Shown: positions 1 to 7,907 of the stretch, one piece after another | Layout of the letters: the number at the start of each line of letters is the position of its first letter | Numbering within the stretch: position 1 is the first letter of the stretch | Notes under the pieces: model-generated | What the model was told of the DNA's origin: nothing | The model's input: only the letters and a program-made list of their open reading frames with translations | Database searches by the model: none | Made by a program: the position numbers and the translations under genes | Assembly (NCBI GenBank): GCA_902782465.1 | Contig: CACZNH010000030.1 | Coordinates: 1-47,077 of the forward strand | Direction: 5' to 3' | Source: an uncultured Bacteroidales bacterium | GTDB lineage: Bacteria; Bacteroidota; Bacteroidia; Bacteroidales; Muribaculaceae | Length of the DNA stretch: 47,077 bases

Positions 1-93
1 TTCAGCAAATCGAGTAAACTCGTTTGCCTTCAGTTTGCACAAGCTTTCCCGTGCGAAAGCACGGTTATATTACCATGTAGCAATTATGACACA
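1..93. repeat. Right part of a dispersed MITE-like repeat (copy A)
   Basis: Bases 1-73 match 35715-35787 with only three substitutions, and the end TTATGACACA (84-93) matches the terminal inverted repeat of the complete copy at 35577-35809. Two hairpins are visible. One has stem GCAAA/TTTGC (5-9/23-27) plus CGAG/CTCG (11-14/19-22) with loop TAAA. The other has stem CCGTGC/GCACGG (49-54/59-64) with tetraloop GAAA. The left end lies outside the window. It has no coding capacity and is probably a non-autonomous mobile element lying downstream of the C10 protease gene. Confidence 0.75.
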
Positions 94-133
94 GCGCCCT
101 CAAGGCAATTCACTCAAGCTTATGTCTTAACGA

Positions 134-3100
134 TTAGCGCCAAACTTGATTCAGCACGTAATCGATGAGTGTAGTCACATCGTTGATACCCACACTGCCC
201 GAGAGGTCGCAATCGGCACCAGCCTCGTTAACCTCAGTGCCATTCAGGACATGGTCAATCAGTAAGGTGATGTCCAAAATATTCACCGTGCCGTTGCCGT
301 CCACATCGCCACGCAGGCTGACGGGGCCTTCCTCGGCAAGGAGAATCTGCAGCTGGGCATGGGCGCCAACGTTGGGACGCACATTGTTGGCGTAGGCCTC
401 AAAGGCGTTCACCCTGCCCACAGCCTGCTGAATAAAGTGGCTACCCTCGGCATTGAGGAAGTAAGCATCCTCGACCATCTTGCTGGCATATTCGCCCACG
501 GTCATGTGGTAGGTGCCGCTGGTGATGGCAGTGGGATTGGGCTTGACAACAACGTTCTGGGCACTGAAGACGTAGGTCTTGCCACGCATGTCAACACCGT
601 CGGTGCCGCCATCGTAGGGAGCCACGAAATAGGGCACGTTGGCCTCGAGCGTGGCGCCCACATAGTTGGCAAGCAGGTGAGCATCGTCACTGCTGTCTTC
701 CTCCTCATTGAAGTTGCAAATCCACAGACCCTTGGCATCAGTGCTGCTGTGCATCCAGTCGATAGCCTCGCCATCGGCAGTAACGCTGGTAGCGGCAAAC
801 GGCAGCACCATCGTGCTCCATCCGCCTTCCTGGCCTGCATGGCGGCCCTTGGTGAAGGTGCGCTCATAGCTGATGTTGTCGGCCCTGAAGCGGTAGGGTG
901 CAAAGAAATCATAACCATGCTTGAGAACGATATCGCGCTGGGCTACGTTGTTCTGGATGACGTTCTTGGACTCAAGACCGGCGGGAATGTACCTGGTAGC
1001 ATTACCCACATAGAACAGCGTGTTGGGATTCTCGTTGGGAATCAGTGAGGTCAGGTTGACACCCTCCAGACTCACAGCAGCGGCATTCTCGGGAACGCGG
1101 ATGCCGTTATAGGCCTTGTAGCCCATGCGGTTACCGTTGCCATCCCAAACCACCATACCGGGCTGAATGGTGTAATACTTGGACTCGCCGGGATGAACAA
1201 GATTGGTAGTCACCTCGTTCTCGTTGCGGCCATAGATGTTGAGGGCATAGCGTGAGCCATAAGCCAGGTTGTCAAACTCAAAATAGAAAGTCTGGGTCTC
1301 GCCAGCGGGGATAACCACGTTGCTGCTCAGGTAGGTCACCATCGAGCCGTGGTTGTTCTCGTCAACGATGAACAGCGGCGCCAGGATATAGCGGTTGTAC
1401 TCGCCCTCGGTATTGTTGTTGGTGACATCGACCTTGAACTTGATGTGGCTGTCATAGATGACCATGTCCTCGTCGGCGTTCAAAGCGTTGATGTCAACAC
1501 TCAGGTTCATGGGATAGACCGTCGAGCCGGCGATATTCACCGAACCCGTACCGGGGATAGGCTCATACCAATCGCTGTTGTCGTGAGTGGACAGATAAAC
1601 GTTCTTGGTACCGGCATTCTTGGGAGTGAAGTTGAAGGTCACCACCTTGGTGCCGCCTGCAGGTATCTCGGCCTCGACAACCGTGGTGTACTGGCTGTAC
1701 TCATCGAGCTGCTCGTTGCCCACATACAGGTAAATCTTGCCGCTGAAGCGGTCAACGCTGTTGTTCTTCACCGTCGCATAGCACTGCTCGGCCATACCCA
1801 CCTTCTCGCCACCAGCGAACTCAAAGTTGACAGCCTCCAGGTTCTCGATGGGATGGTCGGCAAACGACACCCAATTGCCATCGAAGGTGGCGGCGATGTA
1901 ATAGCGGTCACCCTCAATCATGGGCGTCCAGACATTTGAACCGGGCATGCTGCACACGGGCACAATCTTGTAGGTGCCGCTGGTGATGCCCTCACCGAAG
2001 GTGTAGGTGGTGCTGGTCTGTTGGGGAGGCCAGCAGTCGGTGATGGAGAGGGTGCTCTGGCCGTAATAGGTCTGGGCAATCATCTGTACAAAGTTGTCTT
2101 CGCTGTCATACAGGGCGATGCCGCGCAGATACTTGGTGCCGTCATCGATGTGGTCCTCGGCAGTAACCTTGACGTAACGGTTCTTGGTCAGCTTGAAGGC
2201 ACCGTTGTCGCTGCGCTCAAACCTGCGCGCACCGGTGTAGTACATGTTGTACACGGTCAAGCGGTGGTCAACCTCTTCAGGAACACCCGAATAGCCCGGC
2301 ACGATACCGATGATGGCGGTCTGGTCAATGTTGTAACCCTCGCTGCTGGTTACAGTGGCAACGCCACCGCCGGCATAGGGGTTGAGCACCGACAGTACGA
2401 AGTAGCCGTCTCCCAGGCCACCCCAGCCCCAGTTGATGTGGAAATAATCACCGTAGGCATAGCCGTCGCACACAAACGAGTGTCCGCCACCGGTGCCCGA
2501 GCGTCCGTTATAGATGATGGGACGTCCGGCATACAGTTCCTGATATATCAACTCTTCCCAGTCGGCCTGCTCGTAGTCGCTGCGGTAAACCAGCTTGGCG
2601 TCATAGTTGAAGTAGTCGTTCAAGGCTGTGGGGATATAGGGGTCACTGGTGCTGGAGGCATTGGTACCATACTGCATGTGGGCAGCACAGCCGGCATAGA
2701 GCATGAGCCATGCCACAGCGTCCTTCTCGGCTTCGGTCTCGGCACCTGTGTAATTGTCCTTCATGTTCTCCCAGTCAAAGTAGATGGGATCCAGAGTTTC
2801 GGTATCAAAGATACCATATTCCTCATTATAATAATAGGTAACCTGATAGGATGGTATGGGTTTAGAAATGGTCAACGGGAACTTGTAATAGTTCATGATT
2901 TGAGCCATCGAGGTGGCAACACATCCCGTGTAAGCCAGCTCGCCAATGGTATCACCTTCCTCGGTTATGTCCATGAACTCGGGGCAATGGGTCCAATAGG
3001 GAGCGCCCTGGTCCCAGTGGCTGGTAATCAGCGGCGAGATGCTGTTGCGCGTGGGACGTGGAGCAGAATAACCCTCACCAGTGATGCCCAGCATGTCGAG

Positions 3101-3463
3101 GGCGCTGATCTGCTTGGAATAGTTCTCAAGCCATGCCTTCATGTTGGCCGGCATATTATTGGGGTCGAGCGAACCGCTGTCGGTATAACCCAGGATGGGC
3201 GTCGTGCGGTCGTCACCCGATACAATCACGAAACCTTTCTTACCGACGGTGTTGAAGATATAGTAATTGGATTGTTCGGTCGATAAATGACCATTGTTCA
3301 TCATGCGGGGAGCACTCACTACGGGCTTTGACTGGACGGTCAGGTTCGGGCGGTGCTGTTGCAAGAATTGGGCTGCGGCCTGCTGCGCCTTCTCCGGCGA
3401 GACAGGTGCTGCTATTGCCGCGACAGCAAGCAATAGCGAGGTTAAGAATAAGACTTTTCTCAT
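134..3463 (-). CDS. Secreted C10 (streptopain-like) cysteine protease with C-terminal dockerin
   Basis: This 1109-residue protein starts with a signal peptide (about 1-19), followed by a Spi-type inhibitory propeptide and a C10 papain-fold domain. The catalytic Cys is C181 in the context GCVATSMAQIMNYY; the catalytic His is H328 in GGGHSFVCDGY, followed by INWGWGG (343-349). A long beta-rich middle region probably holds Ig-like modules. The last 59 residues form a dockerin type I pair: DVDGNGTVNILD and then DCDLSGSVGINDV, both Ca-binding DxDxxG-type loops. No cohesin gene is visible in the window. C10 enzymes are secreted as zymogens and cleave proteins; the substrate here is unknown. A promoter-like sequence and a hairpin lie just upstream. 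The family call is firm; the role of the dockerin is open. Confidence 0.93.
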   Translation of the reverse strand: MRKVLFLTSLLLAVAAIAAPVSPEKAQQAAAQFLQQHRPNLTVQSKPVVSAPRMMNNGHLSTEQSNYYIFNTVGKKGFVIVSGDDRTTPILGYTDSGSLDPNNMPANMKAWLENYSKQISALDMLGITGEGYSAPRPTRNSISPLITSHWDQGAPYWTHCPEFMDITEEGDTIGELAYTGCVATSMAQIMNYYKFPLTISKPIPSYQVTYYYNEEYGIFDTETLDPIYFDWENMKDNYTGAETEAEKDAVAWLMLYAGCAAHMQYGTNASSTSDPYIPTALNDYFNYDAKLVYRSDYEQADWEELIYQELYAGRPIIYNGRSGTGGGHSFVCDGYAYGDYFHINWGWGGLGDGYFVLSVLNPYAGGGVATVTSSEGYNIDQTAIIGIVPGYSGVPEEVDHRLTVYNMYYTGARRFERSDNGAFKLTKNRYVKVTAEDHIDDGTKYLRGIALYDSEDNFVQMIAQTYYGQSTLSITDCWPPQQTSTTYTFGEGITSGTYKIVPVCSMPGSNVWTPMIEGDRYYIAATFDGNWVSFADHPIENLEAVNFEFAGGEKVGMAEQCYATVKNNSVDRFSGKIYLYVGNEQLDEYSQYTTVVEAEIPAGGTKVVTFNFTPKNAGTKNVYLSTHDNSDWYEPIPGTGSVNIAGSTVYPMNLSVDINALNADEDMVIYDSHIKFKVDVTNNNTEGEYNRYILAPLFIVDENNHGSMVTYLSSNVVIPAGETQTFYFEFDNLAYGSRYALNIYGRNENEVTTNLVHPGESKYYTIQPGMVVWDGNGNRMGYKAYNGIRVPENAAAVSLEGVNLTSLIPNENPNTLFYVGNATRYIPAGLESKNVIQNNVAQRDIVLKHGYDFFAPYRFRADNISYERTFTKGRHAGQEGGWSTMVLPFAATSVTADGEAIDWMHSSTDAKGLWICNFNEEEDSSDDAHLLANYVGATLEANVPYFVAPYDGGTDGVDMRGKTYVFSAQNVVVKPNPTAITSGTYHMTVGEYASKMVEDAYFLNAEGSHFIQQAVGRVNAFEAYANNVRPNVGAHAQLQILLAEEGPVSLRGDVDGNGTVNILDITLLIDHVLNGTEVNEAGADCDLSGSVGINDVTTLIDYVLNQVWR

Positions 3464-3498
3464 CAGTTATTAATGTTATTAGTTGGTTAATGTAAATC

Positions 3499-3529
3499 AA
3501 AAAAAACTTCCTCCATCAACGAAGGAAGT
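3499..3529 (-). promoter_or_regulatory. Terminator-like hairpin in the leader of the C10 protease gene
   Basis: On the minus strand a 9-bp stem (ACTTCCTTC with GGAGGAAGT, one T-G pair; 3506-3529) with a 6-base loop is followed by a run of T (A-run 3499-3506 on the plus strand). It lies immediately downstream of the predicted -7 box (3531-3538). It is therefore either a 5' end structure or an attenuator of the protease gene. The upstream yitT-type gene has its own, stronger terminator at 3613-3651. Confidence 0.6.
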
Positions 3530-3530
3530 G

Positions 3531-3562
3531 CAAAAATATGTATTTATTTCAAAATATACAAT
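3531..3562 (-). promoter_or_regulatory. Bacteroidetes-type promoter of the C10 protease gene
   Basis: On the minus strand TATTTTTG (3531-3538) fits the -7 consensus TAnnTTTG. ATTG (3559-3562) sits 20 bases upstream, a one-base deviation from the -33 TTTG. The start codon is about 70 bases downstream. Confidence 0.6.
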
Positions 3563-3612
3563 TTTTTGACACAAAAAGTGACATCTTGCGCAAAAAAAAA
3601 TTTAATCCATAG

Positions 3613-3651
3613 CAAAAGGATAGCAAAAACCGATGATTTGCTATCCTTTTG
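3613..3651 (-). terminator. Strong hairpin after the YitT-family gene
   Basis: A perfect 15-bp stem (C plus AAAAGGATAGCAAA at 3613-3627, paired with 3637-3651) encloses a 9-base loop. It lies about 30 bases past the stop at 3683 and is followed by A/T-rich sequence on both strands, so it may work in both directions. Confidence 0.75.
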
Positions 3652-3682
3652 TTTATCGCCTAATAATGTCAGTAGTAGCCTT

Positions 3683-4597
3683 TTATGCAGGATTGGAGTC
3701 GTCGTTCTTCTTCTTCTTGTTGTGAACACGCACCTTCAACTCGTCAAAGCCGAAGCCGTAGACGCCGTTCACATTGCTCTGGGTGATGATGGCCTCGCGG
3801 TCGGTCTCCTTGATGATGCGGAAGATGTTCACGCTCTCATGCTTGCGGCACATCACCAGGACAATCTTCACGGCATCCTTGGTGTACCAGCCCTTGCCGT
3901 CAAGGATGGTGCAGCCACGATGGGCGACGGCAATGATGTTGTCGGCAATCTCCTGCCACTTCTTGCTGATGATGAGGAACTGGACGCTCTGGCGCGTGTT
4001 GTTGATGACACGGTCGGCAGTGACCGAATAGATGACCATGAAAATCAGACCATAGACAATCTTGTCAATCGAGTGGAACAGCAGCCATGACGAGCAGATG
4101 ATGAGCACATCGCAATACATCATCGTGCGGCCGAACGAGATGGTGCTGTATTTGGCAACCATCGCCGCAATGATGTCGGTGCCACCCGTGCTGCCACCGT
4201 GAATAAACACCGTGCCCAAGCCCAAGCCGCAAAGCACGGCACCCAGGATGACATTCATGAAGGTCTGTTGAGCGATAATGGGCGTGGGGAACAACGGCTG
4301 AAGGATGCCGATGAATATCGTCGCTATCGTCGCACCCAGGATGGTGAGAAACACAAACTGCTTGCCCACGCTGCGAAAGGCGATAGCCAGCAGGATGATG
4401 TTGATGACATAGTAGGTAACGGCAACATTGGCTCCCGTCCAGAAGTGGATTAACGATGACAAACCCGTCACACTGCCAATCACAATCTCTTCAGGAAGGA
4501 TAAATGCCGTGAAACCAAAGGCGTAGCAAAACAGTCCTATGGTTATCATCACAAAATCTTGTGCCTGTTTAACGTATTTTCTGGTCTTTTCGGTCAT
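3683..4597 (-). CDS. YitT family membrane protein (YitT_membrane plus DUF2179)
   Basis: The 304-residue product has about five hydrophobic segments in its first 200 residues, including a glycine-rich stretch GLGLGTVFIHGGSTGGTDI typical of YitT proteins. A soluble C-terminal domain (about 215-295, with HRGCTILDGKGWYTKD and MCRKHE) matches DUF2179. Length and architecture are normal for the family. YitT proteins are inner-membrane proteins, probably transporters, with no firmly assigned substrate. The tail NKKKKNDDSNPA is basic and probably cytoplasmic. The gene stands alone between its terminator and a divergent holin-like gene; a possible -7 box TAATTTTG lies at 4629-4636. Confidence 0.92.
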   Translation of the reverse strand: MTEKTRKYVKQAQDFVMITIGLFCYAFGFTAFILPEEIVIGSVTGLSSLIHFWTGANVAVTYYVINIILLAIAFRSVGKQFVFLTILGATIATIFIGILQPLFPTPIIAQQTFMNVILGAVLCGLGLGTVFIHGGSTGGTDIIAAMVAKYSTISFGRTMMYCDVLIICSSWLLFHSIDKIVYGLIFMVIYSVTADRVINNTRQSVQFLIISKKWQEIADNIIAVAHRGCTILDGKGWYTKDAVKIVLVMCRKHESVNIFRIIKETDREAIITQSNVNGVYGFGFDELKVRVHNKKKKNDDSNPA

Positions 4598-4775
4598 AAT
4601 ACTGATGGTGTTTTCGTGTTTCAGGCTGCAAAATTACTGCTAAAAATCGAGATTCCGAGCAACATGAGCGTTTTTCATCCATCAAAGGACATGCAGAACG
4701 AAAAAAGTTGTACCTTTAGGGTGCCCAAAGGCATCACTTGGCACATTACATTATTAATATATACAATAAGACATT

Positions 4776-5123
4776 ATGATTACAAGACTGATTATCTCGA
4801 CGCTGGCGGTACTCATCACCGCGCTCACCCTCGATGGCGTACATGTTGAGCCCTGGTGGTGGGCTGCGATTATTGCCGTCGTCCTCGGTTTCATCAACAC
4901 CTGGATTCGGCCACTGGTCAAGCTGCTCTTGTTACCCATCAACATCCTGACGCTGGGTCTGTTCACCTTTGTCATCAATGCCCTAATGGTAATGCTGTGC
5001 TCATGGCTGCTCAAGCCGCACTTCGAGGTGCAGAACCTGGGATGGGCACTGGCATTCAGTATCGCCCTCACCATCGTAGGATGGCTCTTGCACCTGGTGT
5101 TCCCCAGCAATAAAAAGAAATAA
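4776..5123 (+). CDS. Phage holin family protein (Phage_holin_4_2-like small membrane protein)
   Basis: This 115-residue protein is almost wholly hydrophobic, with about four membrane segments. It carries the pattern seen in the 4_2 holin/YvlD-like family: a helix ending near VEPWW, then GFINTWIRPLVKLLLLPINILTLGLF, a polar turn, and a final helix. These chromosomal proteins are widespread in Bacteroidetes and are not evidence of a prophage; no phage genes are nearby. It ends with a basic NKKK tail. It converges on the thymidine kinase gene across a heptamer palindrome. The family is well supported; the function is unknown. Confidence 0.85.
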   Translation: MITRLIISTLAVLITALTLDGVHVEPWWWAAIIAVVLGFINTWIRPLVKLLLLPINILTLGLFTFVINALMVMLCSWLLKPHFEVQNLGWALAFSIALTIVGWLLHLVFPSNKKK

Positions 5124-5226
5124 TAGGCTTTAGCTTATAGGTATTAGGCGTTAGGGATGCGGATGTCACCTAACGCCTAATACCTAATACCTAATACCTA
5201 AAGCCTAATACCTAAAGCCTAAAAAA
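5124..5226. repeat. Heptamer array with an 18-bp palindrome (array 1)
   Basis: The gap between the convergent holin-like and tdk genes is filled by period-7 units (CCTAATA, CCTAAAG, CCTAACG). The left arm TAGGTATTAGGCGTTAGG (5138-5155) is an exact inverted repeat of 5169-5186, around a 13-base core GATGCGGATGTCA (5156-5168). It could act as a two-way terminator, but there is no T run. Confidence 0.9.
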
Positions 5227-5856
5227 CTACTCGTCCTCAAACTTGATGGCACCGCGGCTGGTGCTCTCGATGCGACGGTTGCGCCAGCAACGGCGGCACA
5301 GGGCGACGTACTTGTCGTCACCGCCAATCTCGACCTGGTTACCGTCGGTGACGATGTTGCCGGTGCTATCGATGCGCGCGTTGATGATGGTCTTACGGCC
5401 GCAGGAGCAGGTGGACTTGATTTCCTCGATGGTGTCGGCAAGTTCAAACAGGCGGCGCGACCCCTCGAACATGTGGCTCTGGAAGTCGGTCCTCAGGCCG
5501 TAGCACACCACGTTCACGCCATAGTCGTCGACGATGCGCGCCAACTGGTCTATCTGCTGCTCCGACAGGAACTGCGACTCGTCGATGAGTATCCAGTCCT
5601 TGACCACCAGCGTGCGCTCAAACAGTTCCTTGAGCATTTCATACAAGTCGGTGTCAGGATAAATCCACGTGCACTTGCGCTCGATGCCGATGCGGGAGCG
5701 GATGACGTTATCCTTCTCGCGGTCATCGATGATGGGCTTCATGCACAGGTATTGCATGCCGCGCTCCTCAAAGTTGTAGGCTTGGGTCAACAGCATCGCC
5801 GTCTTGGCCGAGCCCATTGTCCCGTATTTGAAGTATAGTTTACCTATTCCGTTCAT
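5227..5856 (-). CDS. tdk: Thymidine kinase
   Basis: The 209-residue protein has the type II thymidine kinase layout. The P-loop is GTMGSAKT (12-19), DESQF (92-96) contains the probable catalytic E93, and the lasso/zinc site has four cysteines (C150, C152, C187, C190). It phosphorylates thymidine with ATP in the salvage pathway. YNFEERGMQ and SRIGIERK resemble the E. coli/Firmicutes-like branch rather than the well-known Bacteroides Tdk, whose P-loop reads roughly GSMFSGKT. Here the usual Gly of the SGK motif is Ala, which is unusual for the family. The TAG stop directly adjoins heptamer array 1. A possible -7 box TAACTTTG lies at 5954-5961. The long, GC-rich leader contains an imperfect hairpin near 5914-5933. 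Confidence 0.93.
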   Translation of the reverse strand: MNGIGKLYFKYGTMGSAKTAMLLTQAYNFEERGMQYLCMKPIIDDREKDNVIRSRIGIERKCTWIYPDTDLYEMLKELFERTLVVKDWILIDESQFLSEQQIDQLARIVDDYGVNVVCYGLRTDFQSHMFEGSRRLFELADTIEEIKSTCSCGRKTIINARIDSTGNIVTDGNQVEIGGDDKYVALCRRCWRNRRIESTSRGAIKFEDE

Positions 5857-6031
5857 GTCTTGTCGATAAAATGCTTGGTGTCAGTGTTATGCTTAATGGC
5901 TGGTCCTATTGCAGGGCCTCGCCTTGGCGTGGCCGTCCCATCTAGACCGACAACAAAGTTACAATTTTCCCGTCACTCGCGGGCACATTTTATCCACAAA
6001 AAGTTATTAACATGACGTCAGCCCCACTGCA

Positions 6032-6325
6032 TCAGCAGTTGTAGTCCACACAGGCACGGGCCTCTTTCACCTCGCTGATGATGGCGGCAGCAGCGACATG
6101 GGCGGGATGCTTGGCATAGGTGGCAACGTCGGCCAGCGTGGGCACGATGGCGGTCAGGACGATGTCCCAATCCTCGGCAGGATTCTCGTTCAGGGCAACC
6201 TCAATGCTCTGCAGCACATCAATCTGCTCGGGCAGCGCGTCAAGGGCTGCCTTGAAACGCAGGGCGGTTTCACGGCGCACCTCGTCGCTGCCCTGCAGTT
6301 TAAACATTACAATATGCTTGGTCAT
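6032..6325 (-). CDS. Dabb family protein (stress-responsive alpha/beta barrel)
   Basis: This 97-residue single-domain protein begins MTKHIVMFKL and follows the Dabb (ferredoxin-like alpha/beta barrel) pattern, with a helix KAALDALPEQIDVLQSIEV and a strand DIVLTAIVPTLADVATYAKHPAHVAAA. Members form dimeric barrels; most have no known reaction. The start codon stands three bases from a perfect (TTTTCAG)10 array, so its 5' region is made of repeats. The gene may be read through from the ribosomal operon or from a promoter inside the array. No normal -7/-33 pair is visible. Confidence 0.88.
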   Translation of the reverse strand: MTKHIVMFKLQGSDEVRRETALRFKAALDALPEQIDVLQSIEVALNENPAEDWDIVLTAIVPTLADVATYAKHPAHVAAAAIISEVKEARACVDYNC

Positions 6326-6328
6326 AAT

Positions 6329-6450
6329 TTTTCAGTTTTCAGTTTTCAGTTTTCAGTTTTCAGTTTTCAGTTTTCAGTTTTCAGTTTTCAGTTTTCAGAT
6401 GCGGATGACCAACTTCTAACTCCTCACTCCTAACTCCTCACTCCTAACTA
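6329..6450. repeat. (TTTTCAG)10 tract, core and CTCCTAA array (array 2)
   Basis: Ten perfect copies of TTTTCAG (6329-6398) are followed by the core ATGCGGATGACCA (6399-6411) and then period-7 units of the ACTCCTA/ACTCCTC type up to 6450. The same three-part layout, inverted, is seen at 9156-9238. Confidence 0.95.
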
Positions 6451-6457
6451 AAAGAAA

Positions 6458-6485
6458 ACACCGACCATGTGGAGAAGGTCGGTGT
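6458..6485 (-). terminator. Terminator of the rpsF-rpsR-rplI operon
   Basis: A 9-bp stem (ACACCGACC/GGTCGGTGT) with a 10-base loop is followed on the minus strand by TTTTCTTTT. It lies 25 bases after the rplI stop. Confidence 0.9.
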
Positions 6486-6509
6486 CTTCGTCATTATCAT
6501 GTTGTTTTA

Positions 6510-7112
6510 TTACTCTGCAGCGGGAGCTTCCTCGGCGGGAGCCTCACCCTCAACAGCCTCCTCAGCCTCCTCAGCGCCTTCCTCAGCAGCCTTAGCGGCG
6601 GCGAGGGCAGCCTGGTGAGCAGCCTCCTCGGCCTTGCGGGCAGCGCGCTCTGCGGCGAGCTCCTCGGCGTTCTCGGCGATTACCTCAAAGGGAATCTCGA
6701 CAGCAACTTCCTTGTGCAGACGCACGATACCGGTGTACTTACCGGGGGTCTTGATGCTCTCGTGAACGCTCACGATCTTGCGGTCTACATTGTGACCGGC
6801 AGCGAGCAGAGCCTCGTGTACCTGGTTAGCGCCAACCGAACCGTAGATGGTGCCCGTGGGGCTCACCTTAACGGGGATGGTCAGGAATACACCCTCAAAT
6901 GTCTTGGCAGCCTCCTCGGCGTCGGCCTTCACCTTAGCCAGCTTGTGAGCCTGCTGACGCAGATTCTCGGCGTGAATCTTCAGTGCACTGGGGGTAGCCA
7001 GGATAGCCTTGCCCTGAGGAATCAGATAGTTGCGGCCATAGCCGTTCTTCACTTCCACAACGTCGTTCTTGAAACCAAGATTGACGATATCTTCTTTCAA
7101 TATAATCTTCAT
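6510..7112 (-). CDS. rplI: 50S ribosomal protein L9 with extended A/E-rich tail
   Basis: The N-terminal domain MKIILKEDIVNLGFKNDVVEVKNGYGRNYLIPQGKA is the classic L9 signature, and the C-terminal domain ends near residue 150. It binds 23S rRNA domain V and helps keep the reading frame. At 200 residues it is about 50 longer than usual because of a tail rich in Ala and Glu (about 152-200, AEEAAHQAALAAAKAAEEG and onward). Unusually for this window it has a consensus Shine-Dalgarno AGGAGG (7121-7126) eight bases before the ATG. It is the last gene of the S6-S18-L9 operon and is followed by a clear terminator. Confidence 0.98.
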   Translation of the reverse strand: MKIILKEDIVNLGFKNDVVEVKNGYGRNYLIPQGKAILATPSALKIHAENLRQQAHKLAKVKADAEEAAKTFEGVFLTIPVKVSPTGTIYGSVGANQVHEALLAAGHNVDRKIVSVHESIKTPGKYTGIVRLHKEVAVEIPFEVIAENAEELAAERAARKAEEAAHQAALAAAKAAEEGAEEAEEAVEGEAPAEEAPAAE

Positions 7113-7120
7113 AATAGTTT

Positions 7121-7126
7121 CCTCCT
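7121..7126 (-). promoter_or_regulatory. Consensus Shine-Dalgarno of rplI
   Basis: The minus strand reads AGGAGG, eight bases upstream of the ATG at 7110-7112. Most other genes here have no such site, as is usual in Bacteroidetes. Confidence 0.85.
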
Positions 7127-7143
7127 TTGTGTAATCGGGTTGT

Positions 7144-7431
7144 TTATTTCATCAAGTCGGTCACATAGGGCAGCAATGCCAGATGACGGGCACGCTTAAC
7201 AGCCTTAGCCACGCGGCGCTGGAACTTCAGCGAAGTACCGGTGATGCGGCGGGGCAGGATCTTGCCTTGCTCGTTGAGGAACTTCTTCAAGAATTCGGGA
7301 TCCTTGTAGTCGATGTACTTGATACCGCTGCGTTTGAAACGGCAGTATTTCTTCTTGCGGGTGTCAACTGACAGCGGAGTCAGATAACGGATTTCGCCCT
7401 GATTGTTGGGCCTCATTTGTTCTTGTGCCAT
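7144..7431 (-). CDS. rpsR: 30S ribosomal protein S18
   Basis: The 95-residue protein contains the S18 core [27 protein letters not shown] and the basic helix [20 protein letters not shown]. It binds S6 and 16S rRNA on the small-subunit platform. An N-terminal [20 protein letters not shown] extension is common in Bacteroidetes. It lies between rpsF and rplI, with 31-41-base gaps, in the conserved operon order. Confidence 0.98.
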   Translation of the reverse strand: MAQEQMRPNNQGEIRYLTPLSVDTRKKKYCRFKRSGIKYIDYKDPEFLKKFLNEQGKILPRRITGTSLKFQRRVAKAVKRARHLALLPYVTDLMK

Positions 7432-7472
7432 AGTTTTTTACTTCCTAATTAAAAGTTTAACTCGTTGGTTTT

Positions 7473-7907
7473 TTAAGCCTCGGCAGCGGGTGCCTCTTCA
7501 ACTGCGGCGGGAGCCTCAACTGCTACGGGAGCAGCTTCCTTCTCGGCAGCCTCCTGAGCGGCGCGCTCTTCCTGCTTGGCCTTGCGCACGGCGCGACGCT
7601 TGATAGCGTACTCGGCAGCATACTTGTCCAGACGGAAGGTGAGGAAACGGATCACCTTCTCATCGCGACGGAAAGCGGTTTCCAGCTTTGCAACGATGGT
7701 GGGTTCGCCCTCAAACTCAATCAGGGTGTAAAAACCAGTGTTCTTGTTCTCGATGGGATAAGCGAGCTTGCGCAATCCCCAGTTCTCTTCGTTCTCGATC
7801 TTGCCACCATTGTCGGTGAGCACGCTCTTGAACTTTTCTACCGTTTCCTTCATCTGATCATCAGACAAAACGGGAGTCAAAATGAAAACGGTTTCGTACT
7901 TGTTCAT
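7473..7907 (-). CDS. rpsF: 30S ribosomal protein S6 with A/E-rich tail
   Basis: [26 protein letters not shown] is the typical S6 beginning, followed by the RNP-like sheet [14 protein letters not shown] and [18 protein letters not shown]. The last 35 residues (from about 110) are an Ala/Glu/Pro/Val-rich extension like the one on L9 in the same operon. S6 pairs with S18 on the 30S platform. It is the first gene of the operon. I looked for the known S6:S18 leader RNA motif in 7908-7990 and could not recognise it with confidence. Confidence 0.98.
   Translation of the reverse strand: MNKYETVFILTPVLSDDQMKETVEKFKSVLTDNGGKIENEENWGLRKLAYPIENKNTGFYTLIEFEGEPTIVAKLETAFRRDEKVIRFLTFRLDKYAAEYAIKRRAVRKAKQEERAAQEAAEKEAAPVAVEAPAAVEEAPAAEA

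Noticed and set aside
4776-5123. Prophage, from the holin-like gene
   Set aside because: No phage structural, lysis or integration genes adjoin it, and this family is common on Bacteroidetes chromosomes.
5124-5226. Heptamer array as a CRISPR or attachment site
   Set aside because: Unit length 7 without spacers; no integrase or cas genes are nearby.
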